Assembly: GCA_002390845.1 (NCBI GenBank)
Contig: DGQT01000068.1
Span: 25,953 to 89,952, forward strand
Direction: 5' to 3'
Length of the DNA stretch: 64,000 nt
Source: Chitinophagaceae bacterium UBA4407
GTDB lineage: Bacteria > Bacteroidota > Bacteroidia > Chitinophagales > Chitinophagaceae
In this document: positions 33,655 through 42,626 of the stretch, piece after piece
How the letters are laid out: every line of letters starts with the position of its first letter
How positions within the stretch are numbered: the first letter of the stretch is position 1
Notes under the pieces: model-generated
Databases searched by the model: none
The model's input: only the letters and a program-made list of their open reading frames with translations
What the model was told of the DNA's origin: nothing
Position numbers and translations under genes: made by a program

Positions 33655-35024
33655 TGAAAAAGACAAAGGTTATAGCAATCTTCGATGTTGGTAAAACCAA
33701 TAAAAAATTATTACTGTTTGACGAACAGTATAAACTGGTGCATGAAGTAAGCAAGCAGTTTGAAGAAACCGTTGATGAAGATGGTTTTCCCTGTGAAGAT
33801 GTGCATGCTTTAACACAATGGATAAAGGATTCTTTTGACGCAATAACAAATGATGCAAACTTCCATGTGCGTGCTATAAATTTCTCCGCTTACGGCGCAA
33901 GTTTTGTATACTTAGATAGTGATCTGAATGTTTGTCTTCCGTTATATAATTACCTGAAACCTTACTCACCTGGATTGCAGCAACAATTCTATGATACTTA
34001 TGGTGGGGAGCGTTTGGTGGCTAAGCAAACTGCATCACCTGTGTTGGGGAATTTGAATTCCGGCATGCAGTTATATCGTTTAAAATATGAAAAGCCTGAA
34101 GCTTTTGCAGCCATAAAACATGCATTGCATTTGCCCCAGTATCTCAGCTTTATCCTTTCGGCTAAATTGAACTCAGATATTACAAGTATTGGATGCCATA
34201 CCAATCTCTGGAATTTTCAAAACAATAAATACCACAAGTGGGTAGAACTGGAAAATATTCTGCCTAAACTGCCCCCGATATTGGGTTGTGAGGCGATTGC
34301 AGGTTATGCAAATGAAAGGATTCCCGTTGGTGTAGGTTTGCACGACAGCTCTTCTGCGTTAATACCGTACTTCGCAGCATTTCAGGAACCTTTTGTTTTA
34401 TTATCAACAGGAACATGGTGTATCAGTATGAATCCTTTTAACCATACACCGCTCAGCGATGATGAACTGCAACAGGATTGTCTTTGTTACCTTTCTTATA
34501 AAATAAACCCTGTTAAAGCTTCACGGTTGTTTGCCGGGTATGAACATGAGCTGCAAACAAAAAGACTGTCGGAGCATTTTAATAAACCGCTTAACTATTT
34601 TGCCACGGTTTTATACAATGTTGAAATATTAAACAACCTGCAACTCAGTAACCCTGCAAAGGTTAATGCAAGCAGTGGCGCAATGGTTCATAACTCTGAT
34701 TTTGCTGAAAGAGATTTAAACACCTTTGCCAGTTATGAAAAAGCGTATCATCAACTGATAGCAAATATAATAATGCAGCAGATAAAATCTACAAGACTGG
34801 TATTAACCGGTTCGCCTGTAAAAAGAATTTTTGTAGATGGCGGCTTTAGTAAGAACTCCATTTATATGCACCTGCTCGCTGAAGCCTTTACTGGCATTGA
34901 AGTGTACGCCGCAACTGTGGCACAGGCTTCTGCTTTAGGCGCGGCATTGGTTATGCACCAGCATTGGAACAGTAAACCATTGCCGGCAGATATTATTGAA
35001 TTGAAATTATATAAAGGGCTATAA
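33654..35024 (+). CDS. rhaK: Rhamnulokinase-like FGGY carbohydrate kinase
   Basis: A 456-residue FGGY-family kinase, expected to phosphorylate L-rhamnulose at C1. The N-terminal IFDVGKTNKKLLLFD is the phosphate-1 motif, GLHDSSSALIPY and LLSTGTWCISMNPF lie mid-protein, and VDGGFSKNSIYMHLLAEAF with AQASALGAAL form the C-terminal ATP site. The start codon overlaps the isomerase stop by 1 bp, indicating translational coupling. Homologues in this phylum are often labelled only as carbohydrate kinase; the rhamnose context gives the substrate. Confidence 0.9.
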   Translation: MKKTKVIAIFDVGKTNKKLLLFDEQYKLVHEVSKQFEETVDEDGFPCEDVHALTQWIKDSFDAITNDANFHVRAINFSAYGASFVYLDSDLNVCLPLYNYLKPYSPGLQQQFYDTYGGERLVAKQTASPVLGNLNSGMQLYRLKYEKPEAFAAIKHALHLPQYLSFILSAKLNSDITSIGCHTNLWNFQNNKYHKWVELENILPKLPPILGCEAIAGYANERIPVGVGLHDSSSALIPYFAAFQEPFVLLSTGTWCISMNPFNHTPLSDDELQQDCLCYLSYKINPVKASRLFAGYEHELQTKRLSEHFNKPLNYFATVLYNVEILNNLQLSNPAKVNASSGAMVHNSDFAERDLNTFASYEKAYHQLIANIIMQQIKSTRLVLTGSPVKRIFVDGGFSKNSIYMHLLAEAFTGIEVYAATVAQASALGAALVMHQHWNSKPLPADIIELKLYKGL

Positions 35025-35096
35025 ATTTATTTTATCATGCAAAACTCCATTTCTAAACCTTGCGCCTCAAGCACAGAAATAAATTATCTTTCCATC

Positions 35097-35885
35097 ATGA
35101 AATACTTAATTGTTATCCTCATTACAAGCGTCACCATTTCAGCAAATGCTCAATACAATGGTAAATGGAAACAACTTTTCAACGGCAAGAATCTTAAAGA
35201 CTGGAATGTTAAGATCAGCGGCCACGATTACAACGATAATTTTGGAAATACTTTTCGAGTAGAAGATGGCTTGCTTAAAGTAAGTTATGATGCTTACGAT
35301 TCGTTTAATGAGCAGTTCGGCCATATCTTTTATAAAACACCTTACTCCTATTACCTTATTGGCGTAGAATACAGGTTTGTTGGTAAGCAGGCAAAAGATG
35401 GTCCCGAATGGGCCTTTAAAAACAGCGGTATTATGATCCATTGTCAGCCACCATCTACCATGCTAAAGAACCAGGATTTTCCTATCTCTATAGAAGTGCA
35501 ATTGTTGGGTGGAGATTCAACAGGACAAAGACCCACCTGCAATCTCTGTACGCCGGGTACCAATGTTGAAATGGATGGAAAGTTATTTACACCCCATTGC
35601 ATTAATTCATCTTCCCCAACTTTTCGCGGTGATGAATGGGTGCGTGCAGAAGTGCTGGTGCTGGGCGATTCTATTATAAAACATATCGTAAACGGCGATA
35701 CTGTTTTAACTTACAACAAGCCACAAATTGGCGGCGGCGTAGTAAGCAACTACGACCCGGCTTTTAAAAAAGACGGACAACTATTATCATCCGGTTATAT
35801 ATCGCTGCAAAGCGAAAGCCATCCAATAGAATTTAGAAAAGTGGAAATTATGGACCTCTCAAAATACTACAGGAAAAAGCAATAA
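35097..35885 (+). CDS. DUF1080 (3-keto-disaccharide hydrolase family) secreted protein
   Basis: A 262-residue exported protein with signal peptide MKYLIVILITSVTISANA-Q and one concanavalin-like beta-sandwich. The DUF1080 pattern is clear: WKQLFNGKNLKDWNVKI at the start, NTFRVEDGLLKV, NSGIMIHC and GYISLQSESHPIEFRKVEI at the end. Family members hydrolyse 3-keto-glycosides or act on glycans. Seventy-two bp after the kinase gene, so it may belong to the rhamnose operon and act on rhamnosides (inference). The ATG at 35097 is chosen because it begins the signal peptide. Confidence 0.9.
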   Translation: MKYLIVILITSVTISANAQYNGKWKQLFNGKNLKDWNVKISGHDYNDNFGNTFRVEDGLLKVSYDAYDSFNEQFGHIFYKTPYSYYLIGVEYRFVGKQAKDGPEWAFKNSGIMIHCQPPSTMLKNQDFPISIEVQLLGGDSTGQRPTCNLCTPGTNVEMDGKLFTPHCINSSSPTFRGDEWVRAEVLVLGDSIIKHIVNGDTVLTYNKPQIGGGVVSNYDPAFKKDGQLLSSGYISLQSESHPIEFRKVEIMDLSKYYRKKQ

Positions 35886-35938
35886 ATTCCGGTATTAACT
35901 GCAGGCATTTTAACTGATCAGCAAATAATAATTTTTAA

Positions 35939-36241
35939 ATTTTTGAGCCAGGCATTGGTTCTTTGGGCATCGCCTGTTGCCACGCTCGGTTCACAGTTCC
36001 TCTTTCATGGCATCTGTCAAAAGCGTGGCATTCCGAAAGCTTTCGGAACCCGACGAGGAGCGTAGCGACGGAACCCGGGGGCGCACACTTGTACGTTCGT
36101 AACAGAGGGCAGCAAGCTTCCTCCGCAACCAGGTTGTACAATATAAAACCAGGTTGAATGGCAGCCTAAAGTTCATGTCTATTCTTGCGTACAAGAGTGC
36201 GACGCAACGATGCTTAATGCATATTCAATAGCCGGGCTCAT
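35939..36241. repeat. Dispersed inverted-repeat element, copy 16 (composite)
   Basis: Left end TTTTGAGCCAGGC. A C-type core (TTGCCACGCTCGGTTCACAG, then TTCCTCTTTCATGG) lies near 35977-36010. A palindrome TTCCGAAAGCTTTCGGAA follows, then a GC-rich insert at about 36049-36080 and a half A-type core GCGCACACTTGTAC. The right core GTACAAGAGTGCGACGCAA is at 36189-36207 and the end GCCGGGCTCA at 36231-36240. It looks like two versions fused or nested. It fills the convergent gap. Confidence 0.8.
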
Positions 36242-36245
36242 AGAA

Positions 36246-38498
36246 TTATTCATACCCGTTTTCAAATAAAATAGTTTGGCCTTTTAGCATTTGTACTTCC
36301 AGAATATTATTACCAGTAACCTTTATTTTTTGTTGTGGTTTGTTATTAGCTACCCATGTTTTAAAAGGTAATCTGATGCGTAACACTCCTCCTTTTTCTG
36401 CAAACACTTTAACCTGCGTGGGCACAGCATTTTCCTTTTTTGCACTGATGAGAAATGCACCTTCTGCACGCAATGAATTAAACGAAACATCTTTCCAGTT
36501 TTTTGGTACGGCGGGAAATACTTCTATATAATGATCCTTACTCTGCAATAACAATTCATGCACGCCTTGTGCAAAAGCGAAATTCCCTTCGAGTGTAAAT
36601 GGCCTGTAAGTAAAGCTTGAATATTTGCCGCCTTTCTGATCTCCGTTCAAATGAAAACTATTGATGGAGCAAAAGTTATTGGCAAAGATCTGCAACTGTT
36701 TTACAGCACTATCCGCATGTTGCGCCCTTGCATAAATACAGGCTGCCCAACTGAATGAATAACCGCACCAGTTGCGTGTACCTTCTTCTTCAAGACGGCG
36801 TAAAGAAAGATCAATAATTTTTTTGTCTTCAGCATTATTTACATCAAGTTGCGCAATGGGATAAATAGCCATCAGTTGCGCATGATGACGATGTGATTCA
36901 TCCAGGTTTTGATTGAGTGCAATAGTTAATCCTGTTTCATTCACATCAAAATCGGGGAACTGCTGTAAAATATTTTTCCAGTGTTTGGCTTCTTCACTTT
37001 TATGCATAGCTGCAGCAACTTCTGCAGCAGCACTTAATGCAAATTTGTAAAGACTCAGATCATAGTTGGTATAATTTTTAAACCAAGCTTTAATATCGTT
37101 ATCATGATATTCAGGACTGGAACTTAATGCTATTTTCCGCTGACCATTTTGAAGGTAAGTAATGTTCTCTATAAATGTTGCCACTTCGTGCAAATAAGGG
37201 TAAGCCCTTTGCTGTAAAAAAAATTCATTCATCGAGTATCTCCACTGCCAGTAAAAATGTTGTGCCAGCCAGGATGAAGTTGATGGAGATAATGAATATT
37301 GTATCCACCCGCCCATCGCTTTGCCGCTGATAGTTGTAACACCGGGCACATCCAAACCATCTACACCAAAATATTGCTTTGTAAATTTTTTATTCTCTGC
37401 ACGAACGCCCCATAACCAATTGGTGTATGTTGTTGCTTCCTGCAAATGATTGCCGGTATAGCTGGGCCAGTAACTAAGTTGTGTATTAAGGTCATGATGA
37501 AAGTCTCCTTTCCATGGCGGCAGGCTGCCATTGTCTGCCGTCCATATAGCCTGCAAAGTAATGGCTGGTGCGGCTTTGCGGGCAACGCAACCCAGCTTAT
37601 ACATTTCAAGATAATATTGCTTCTCTAATACTTCGTCAGGTATGGAAATCGAAGATTGGCTCCAGTAAGTACTCCACCATTTTGCATGTGAATCCCAACC
37701 CGTAGGTTCTTTTGCAGTTGTACTCAATAATGGTAGTGATGCCGGTTTATTATTCGTAATGGTCCACTGACCAATATATCTGTTGCCGGGCAAAACCTGC
37801 CATTGCACCAATATTTCGTAGTAATTATTTTTTGTTGTTGGCTGATGGTATAATATGCGGTTCTTTGTTTTTGTAACAGTCCCTTTTGCATAACCCAGTC
37901 TTTTCAATCCCTGTCCTTCAACACTATTGCCTGCTGCATTATTAGTTGCATCAGTATAATTGGGTATCATTAATTCAGGCATGTTGGCAGCAGAAGAAAG
38001 ATTTTCAAAACCAAAATATCCTGTATTGTTTGTGGCATGAATATAATTGTTGAAACGAACACCATTCACAAATTCAACAGTGCACAATGCAGTTGCAATA
38101 TCAAGTGAAACAGCTTTTATTTTGCCCAGTTTTGAAATATCAAACTCCAACGCACCTGCTGGTATTTTTGTTGGATATGGAAACGATTCATAAGGATCAT
38201 CACCAAGGCGATGCACCGTGTCGTAATCATTCTTTGCAACCTGTTGTTGTACCCATTTAAAATTGAATTTTGAAAGATCAATCGCATCTCTTTCATCCCA
38301 CAGATCAGCCCTGTCAAGGCTTATACGCAGCTTATCTTCTTTCTGCCAGATCAATGCGCCTAACATCCCATTGCCCAATGGCATGGCTTCATCCCAGCGT
38401 TTTGCAAGTGAATCGAAGGCCAGAAAATGTTTGGCTGCAGGTTGTGCATAGGTATGCAGTGTAAATAACACGAAACTGTAAAAGGCAATTTTTTTCAT
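36246..38498 (-). CDS. Glycoside hydrolase, GH95-like (alpha-L-fucosidase/galactosidase clan)
   Basis: A 750-residue exported protein with signal peptide ending HTYA-Q at about 18. WDEAMPLGNGMLGALIW and LSLDRADLWDERD-like sequence mark the N-terminal sandwich of GH95-type enzymes. The rest fits an (alpha/alpha)6 barrel (PWKGDFHHDLNTQLSYWPSY, NWCGYSFSWAACIYARA, FTLEGNFAFAQGVHELLLQS). It probably releases L-fucose, L-galactose or a related sugar from plant polysaccharide. The neighbouring rhamnose genes suggest pectin or rhamnogalacturonan use. The family assignment is from memory of motifs, so the substrate stays open. Confidence 0.8.
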   Translation of the reverse strand: MKKIAFYSFVLFTLHTYAQPAAKHFLAFDSLAKRWDEAMPLGNGMLGALIWQKEDKLRISLDRADLWDERDAIDLSKFNFKWVQQQVAKNDYDTVHRLGDDPYESFPYPTKIPAGALEFDISKLGKIKAVSLDIATALCTVEFVNGVRFNNYIHATNNTGYFGFENLSSAANMPELMIPNYTDATNNAAGNSVEGQGLKRLGYAKGTVTKTKNRILYHQPTTKNNYYEILVQWQVLPGNRYIGQWTITNNKPASLPLLSTTAKEPTGWDSHAKWWSTYWSQSSISIPDEVLEKQYYLEMYKLGCVARKAAPAITLQAIWTADNGSLPPWKGDFHHDLNTQLSYWPSYTGNHLQEATTYTNWLWGVRAENKKFTKQYFGVDGLDVPGVTTISGKAMGGWIQYSLSPSTSSWLAQHFYWQWRYSMNEFFLQQRAYPYLHEVATFIENITYLQNGQRKIALSSSPEYHDNDIKAWFKNYTNYDLSLYKFALSAAAEVAAAMHKSEEAKHWKNILQQFPDFDVNETGLTIALNQNLDESHRHHAQLMAIYPIAQLDVNNAEDKKIIDLSLRRLEEEGTRNWCGYSFSWAACIYARAQHADSAVKQLQIFANNFCSINSFHLNGDQKGGKYSSFTYRPFTLEGNFAFAQGVHELLLQSKDHYIEVFPAVPKNWKDVSFNSLRAEGAFLISAKKENAVPTQVKVFAEKGGVLRIRLPFKTWVANNKPQQKIKVTGNNILEVQMLKGQTILFENGYE

Positions 38499-38596
38499 CT
38501 CTAAAATTATTTATTTCTGTTCAATTCAATTGCCTTTAAAATCAGCACATGCAGTTACTTTACCAACCAATACAACAAAGACAAATAGAAAAGAAA

Positions 38597-38763
38597 TTTT
38601 TTATGTACCCGGCATTTGTTTTTATGGCATCGTTCCTTGCGTCGCACACTTGAGCAGTAAGATCATTGCTGAACAATGCCGCATTTTTGCTGAATAAAGA
38701 TATAACTGTACAAGTGAGTGACACAACGAAAGATGATAGTAGCAATACTGCTGGTAAAAAAAT
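38597..38763. repeat. Dispersed inverted-repeat element, copy 17 (complete pair, mixed cores)
   Basis: TTTTTTATGTACCCGGCA, left core TTGCGTCGCACACTTGAGC (A version) at 38637-38655, right core GTACAAGTGAGTGACACAA (B version) at 38708-38726, end ACTGCTGGTAAAAAAA. The arms therefore carry different core versions and would mispair at three positions. Confidence 0.8.
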
Positions 38764-38795
38764 ATCTATGCGTATAAAAGAAATGCGCAATTAAA

Positions 38796-38825
38796 AAGTG
38801 CCGCTTCTGTTGAAGCAGCACTTTA
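38796..38825 (-). terminator. Terminator of the Kelch/VCBS T9SS gene
   Basis: AAAGTGC-C-GCTTC / GAAGC-A-GCACTTT with a TGTT loop. On the minus strand the stem runs into TTTTTAAT. It lies 15 bp after the stop codon and before the repeat element, as expected of an original terminator. Confidence 0.78.
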
Positions 38826-38840
38826 CCCGGGGGTGTACCC

Positions 38841-41771
38841 TTATTTGGTTACTACAATTTTCTGTACCAGTTTTATATCGCTGCGTTCAATGTATAAAAC
38901 ATAAACTCCTGTTGCCAGTTTATTTTCAAGCACAATACTTTTTGTTACTGCACCACTTAACATTCCTGCCTGCTGTTGCCATACTTTTACGCCCAAACTA
39001 TTATACAATGCAATGGTTGTTGCTGCTGCTTTTACAGGCAACTGCATTTTCAAGGTAAAGTTGCCTTTGCTCGGGTTGGGCGTTATTTGCAAAGCGGTTT
39101 TGCCTGCAACATTTACATTGCTGATATTCGCATCGTTTGAAAAAGAAGCGAAGGAAGTAGCTGTGGTGAAATCGGGACCTTTAGCCCATGGAGAAACATC
39201 ATTTGAACATACGCTTCTTATTCTCCATTTATAGGTAGTATTTGGAATTAAGGCCGTTATCAAAAGGTGGCTACTTGATGGAAGAGCCCTTCTTTCTATC
39301 CATTCCGTAGAATTGACAGGACGATAAATAATATAAAATCCTTTACTAGAAGTATTGGGCGCCCATACGAGCTTCGCTGAAATATCTGTTACATTTTTAA
39401 CCGCCAAACCTGTTGGGAGGGGGCAACCGCCAGCGCCTGCCAGGTTTCTTAGAACATAAAGGGAGTTACCTGCCCAGCCAGCCAAAGCGATATCTGGTTT
39501 GCCGTCGTTATCTATGTCGCAGATGGCAAGTGATTGGGGAATAACTGAACTGGAACTCACTTTGTAAGTAACTGGTGCGGCTAAAGAAATAGTGCCGGCT
39601 GTACTGTTATTTTTTAATACAGACATTATTGTGCCGGTATTATGTGCCACAGCGATATCTGGCTTGCCATCGCCATCCAGATCGCCGATGGATGCATAAT
39701 AAGGGCCTGGGGCAGTAGCGTAATTGACATAAGAATCAAATGAAATATTGCCGGTAGTGCAGGTGTTCCTGAAAACTGAGATTGCACTTGAATAAAGATC
39801 AGTAACAACAAGGTCGGGCCTATTGTCTCCATCGAGATCTCCGGCAGAGATATAGGCATCATCTCCATAGGAAGGAAAATCAACTTTTGCGGCAAAAGAA
39901 ACTGCGCCGGAAGTGCTGGTATTCCTGAAGACGGAAAGGGTATTGGTGCCGAAAATATTAATTATTACGATATCTGGTTTGCCATCGCCATCTACATCAC
40001 TAATAGCCATGCTTCTCGGATTTGCGGAGGTAGAAAAATCAACTTTGGTTGCGAAGGACATATTTCCGGGAGTGCCGGTATTCAGCAACACAGAGAATTT
40101 ATTTACATCAATATCGGCAGTTATCATGTCGGTCTTTCCATCGCCATCAATATCGCCAAAGGCAAGGTCGGCAGGTGCTGTGCCGGTTGTAAAATCAATT
40201 TTAGAACTGAGGGTTATATTGCCGGTAGTGCTGGTATTTCTGAAAACAGATATACTGCTTACCTGTTGGTTGGCTACCGCCAGATCAAGTTTACCATCGC
40301 CATCAAGATCCACTGTCTTGTTTCCGGGGTATTGACCATTTCCTATTACCGGATAAACCGTAGCGGATGAAAATGAAATGGCACCACTAACGGAAGTGTT
40401 ACCGAATACAGACATATTGCCGTTTAAAAGGTTGTTTACAACAATGTCTGCTTTACCATCGCCATCAAGATCGCCGGGCAGTACGCCGAATGAACCACCT
40501 GAATTAGTCGCAAATTCCAACGGAGCAGCAAATGAATTTGTGTTAAACCCTCCTCCTCCGTTATTAAACGTTACAATAAAAGGTGCTGCTGAATAGGCAG
40601 TAAGATTGTTTGTTGTAACAGATAACGGCAGATAGGTTGCACCCGCAGGTACAGTAACTGTGAGTGCTGATGAGCTTGCTGCATTTACTGTTGCTTTGGT
40701 TGCGCCGAAATAAACGATATTATCGTTAGGGTTGGTTCCAAAGTTTGTACCGGTAATGGTTACTGTTGTGCCAACAGGGCCAGAGGTTGGGGAGAAAGAA
40801 GTTATGGTTGGAGGGCTTGTTGTTACTGCATCGGAGGTGTATTCCCAGAAATCTTGGAATGATATACGACCTCTATTCCATCCAGTTCCAATAAAGCCAT
40901 TATTATCAATTGAAAAACCAACTGCCCTATCTAGCGCCGCGCCGCCAAACTCTTTCTTTTGGGTCCAGACATTTAAAGTTGGGTCATACGCATAGAAATC
41001 ATTATAGTTGATAGAGTTACCTTCGCCAGTACCCAGGTAACCTATATTGCCAATAGAGAACGCCACTGCGCCAAGCCTGTTGGATCCAATAAAATTTGCT
41101 TTCTGTACCCACGTATTTGTTATTGGATTGTATTCCCAAAAGTCATTCAGGCGACTGTCGTTATACCCTGTTCCAACATACCCTTTTCCATCAATAACAA
41201 ATGCCGCTGCATATTGTCTACCTGCTCCGCCAAAATCTGCTTTACGTATCCAGGTATCTGTTGCAGGATCGTACTCCCAAAAATCTTTGCTATGGGGTGG
41301 ATATGTTGCAATGTCACCCGTTCCAACATACCCCTTTTGACCGATACTGAATCCAATCGCACTATATCTTCCCGTTGTTCCTCCCATATCAGCTTTCCGT
41401 GTCCAGATATTTGTGCCTGGATCGTATTCCCAAAAATCTTTTAGGCTATTCTGATCGGCTGTTCCCGTACCCAGATAACCTTTAGTACCGATGCTGAAAC
41501 CAACAGCACGGAACCTGGCTGATCCTCCGAAATCCGCCTTTTGTGACCAAGCATTGGTAGCCGGATCAAATTCCCAAAAATCTTTGTAATAAGGGCCACC
41601 CCAATCATTAGCTCCTGTTCCAATATATCCTTTGTTACCAATAGAGAATCCTACAGCAGAATTTCTTGGCAAGCCCCCAAAATCAGCTTTCTGTGTCCAT
41701 GTATTGCCTGTTTGTGCAAATGCAATTGCAAAAACTACCATAAAGCATTGCGTGAAAATTATCTTTTTCAT
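38841..41771 (-). CDS. Secreted Kelch / IPT / FG-GAP (VCBS) protein with T9SS sorting domain
   Basis: A 976-residue surface protein. It has a signal peptide ending AIAFA-Q at 19. Six Kelch-like blades span about 25-330 (repeating WTQKADFGG, GYxGTG, DFWEYDP), an IPT/TIG domain spans about 335-420 (SPTSGPVGTTVTITGTNFG), and about seven FG-GAP/VCBS repeats span 425-800 (DLDGDGKPDI calcium-binding loops). A fibronectin type III domain follows, then a T9SS type A C-terminal domain from ITPNPSKGNF. Two beta-propellers in one chain suggest adhesion or glycan binding. The DUF4907 gene 17 bp upstream is probably in the same operon. Confidence 0.92.
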   Translation of the reverse strand: MKKIIFTQCFMVVFAIAFAQTGNTWTQKADFGGLPRNSAVGFSIGNKGYIGTGANDWGGPYYKDFWEFDPATNAWSQKADFGGSARFRAVGFSIGTKGYLGTGTADQNSLKDFWEYDPGTNIWTRKADMGGTTGRYSAIGFSIGQKGYVGTGDIATYPPHSKDFWEYDPATDTWIRKADFGGAGRQYAAAFVIDGKGYVGTGYNDSRLNDFWEYNPITNTWVQKANFIGSNRLGAVAFSIGNIGYLGTGEGNSINYNDFYAYDPTLNVWTQKKEFGGAALDRAVGFSIDNNGFIGTGWNRGRISFQDFWEYTSDAVTTSPPTITSFSPTSGPVGTTVTITGTNFGTNPNDNIVYFGATKATVNAASSSALTVTVPAGATYLPLSVTTNNLTAYSAAPFIVTFNNGGGGFNTNSFAAPLEFATNSGGSFGVLPGDLDGDGKADIVVNNLLNGNMSVFGNTSVSGAISFSSATVYPVIGNGQYPGNKTVDLDGDGKLDLAVANQQVSSISVFRNTSTTGNITLSSKIDFTTGTAPADLAFGDIDGDGKTDMITADIDVNKFSVLLNTGTPGNMSFATKVDFSTSANPRSMAISDVDGDGKPDIVIINIFGTNTLSVFRNTSTSGAVSFAAKVDFPSYGDDAYISAGDLDGDNRPDLVVTDLYSSAISVFRNTCTTGNISFDSYVNYATAPGPYYASIGDLDGDGKPDIAVAHNTGTIMSVLKNNSTAGTISLAAPVTYKVSSSSVIPQSLAICDIDNDGKPDIALAGWAGNSLYVLRNLAGAGGCPLPTGLAVKNVTDISAKLVWAPNTSSKGFYIIYRPVNSTEWIERRALPSSSHLLITALIPNTTYKWRIRSVCSNDVSPWAKGPDFTTATSFASFSNDANISNVNVAGKTALQITPNPSKGNFTLKMQLPVKAAATTIALYNSLGVKVWQQQAGMLSGAVTKSIVLENKLATGVYVLYIERSDIKLVQKIVVTK

Positions 41772-41788
41772 AATAGCAGGTTTTATTA

Positions 41789-42178
41789 TTATTCAATCGC
41801 TTTTAGTGTTTTCAGTTCTTCCACAGTTATAGTTGGCAGGCTTTCGCCTTTACGCATTTTTTCTGTTACTTTTTCAGCTACTTTTTCAGCTGACTTTTTA
41901 CTGGCAAACCCTTCATTGCCGGGCATGGCGGGTATGGTAAGCTGGTGTATCCGTAATTTTCCATCAACGTAAATGTTGTATCCCCATGTGCTGTTTTTAG
42001 CGGGTATAATGGTATAGCTGATTATTGCTTTTTGCAAACTGGTATCTGCAGCGGGCAATTGTTTGGTATTTTTTTGCAGCTTAAACTGCACTGGTTTTAT
42101 TTGTGCAAAAAACATACATGGTAAAAGCAAAATGCAAAGTGCAAGCACTCCGGAAAGTTTTGCGTTATTCATTTTCAT
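41789..42178 (-). CDS. DUF4907-like exported protein
   Basis: A 129-residue protein with a signal peptide (LSGVLALCILLLPCMFFA-Q). The middle, SYTIIPAKNSTWGYNIYVDGKLRIHQLTIPAMPGNEGF, matches my memory of DUF4907. A Lys/Glu-rich helix (SKKSAEKVAEKVTEKMRKGE) follows. Function unknown. It is encoded directly before the Kelch/VCBS T9SS protein, a pairing I recall from other Bacteroidota, so it may assist its export or folding (inference). Confidence 0.78.
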   Translation of the reverse strand: MKMNNAKLSGVLALCILLLPCMFFAQIKPVQFKLQKNTKQLPAADTSLQKAIISYTIIPAKNSTWGYNIYVDGKLRIHQLTIPAMPGNEGFASKKSAEKVAEKVTEKMRKGESLPTITVEELKTLKAIE

Positions 42179-42293
42179 ATATAGGCATTTAAAGAATTAT
42201 AACCAAAGCAAATTATTGTATAAGCATATTTTACACAATGACTATAATCAGTTGGGATGCTGATATTGGTTAACGTGGTGATCGATATAGCTG

Positions 42294-42538
42294 ATTTTTT
42301 TACCGGGCTGTATAGCTACGATCAGCAACTCTTGCGTCGCACTCTTGTACAAAGCATTCATGAATCGGCAACTGGCAACCTTCAAAATATTTCGACAAGT
42401 GCCCAATACCCATACCTGTTGTATGCATTGTATAAATAGCAGAAAGTCCGCAGCCTATAGCTCACACCTATTATTCTGTACAAGTGTGCGACGCAACGAA
42501 AGCCTCATCTCTGCCTCGCTGCCCGGCTCAAAAAAAAG
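42294..42538. repeat. Dispersed inverted-repeat element, copy 18 (complete pair)
   Basis: TTTTTTTACCGGGC, left core TTGCGTCGCACTCTTGTAC at 42332-42350, right core GTACAAGTGTGCGACGCAA at 42478-42496, end TGCCCGGCTCAAAAAAAA at 42520-42537. It lies between two divergent genes and takes up over half of the 448-bp gap. The rest of the gap shows no gene. Confidence 0.85.
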
Positions 42539-42626
42539 AATTATTAAATATTCATTCAATCTATTTTTTAAGCAATGGCTGCTTTAAAAACGATTACAAT
42601 ATTTTCGTGCTCAAATACAAATATCA

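Noticed and set aside
38597..38763. Compensatory change between left and right cores as proof of a selected RNA stem
   Set aside because: Several elements pair an A-type left core with a B-type right core (copies 9/10, 13/14 and 17), so the arms are not kept complementary there.
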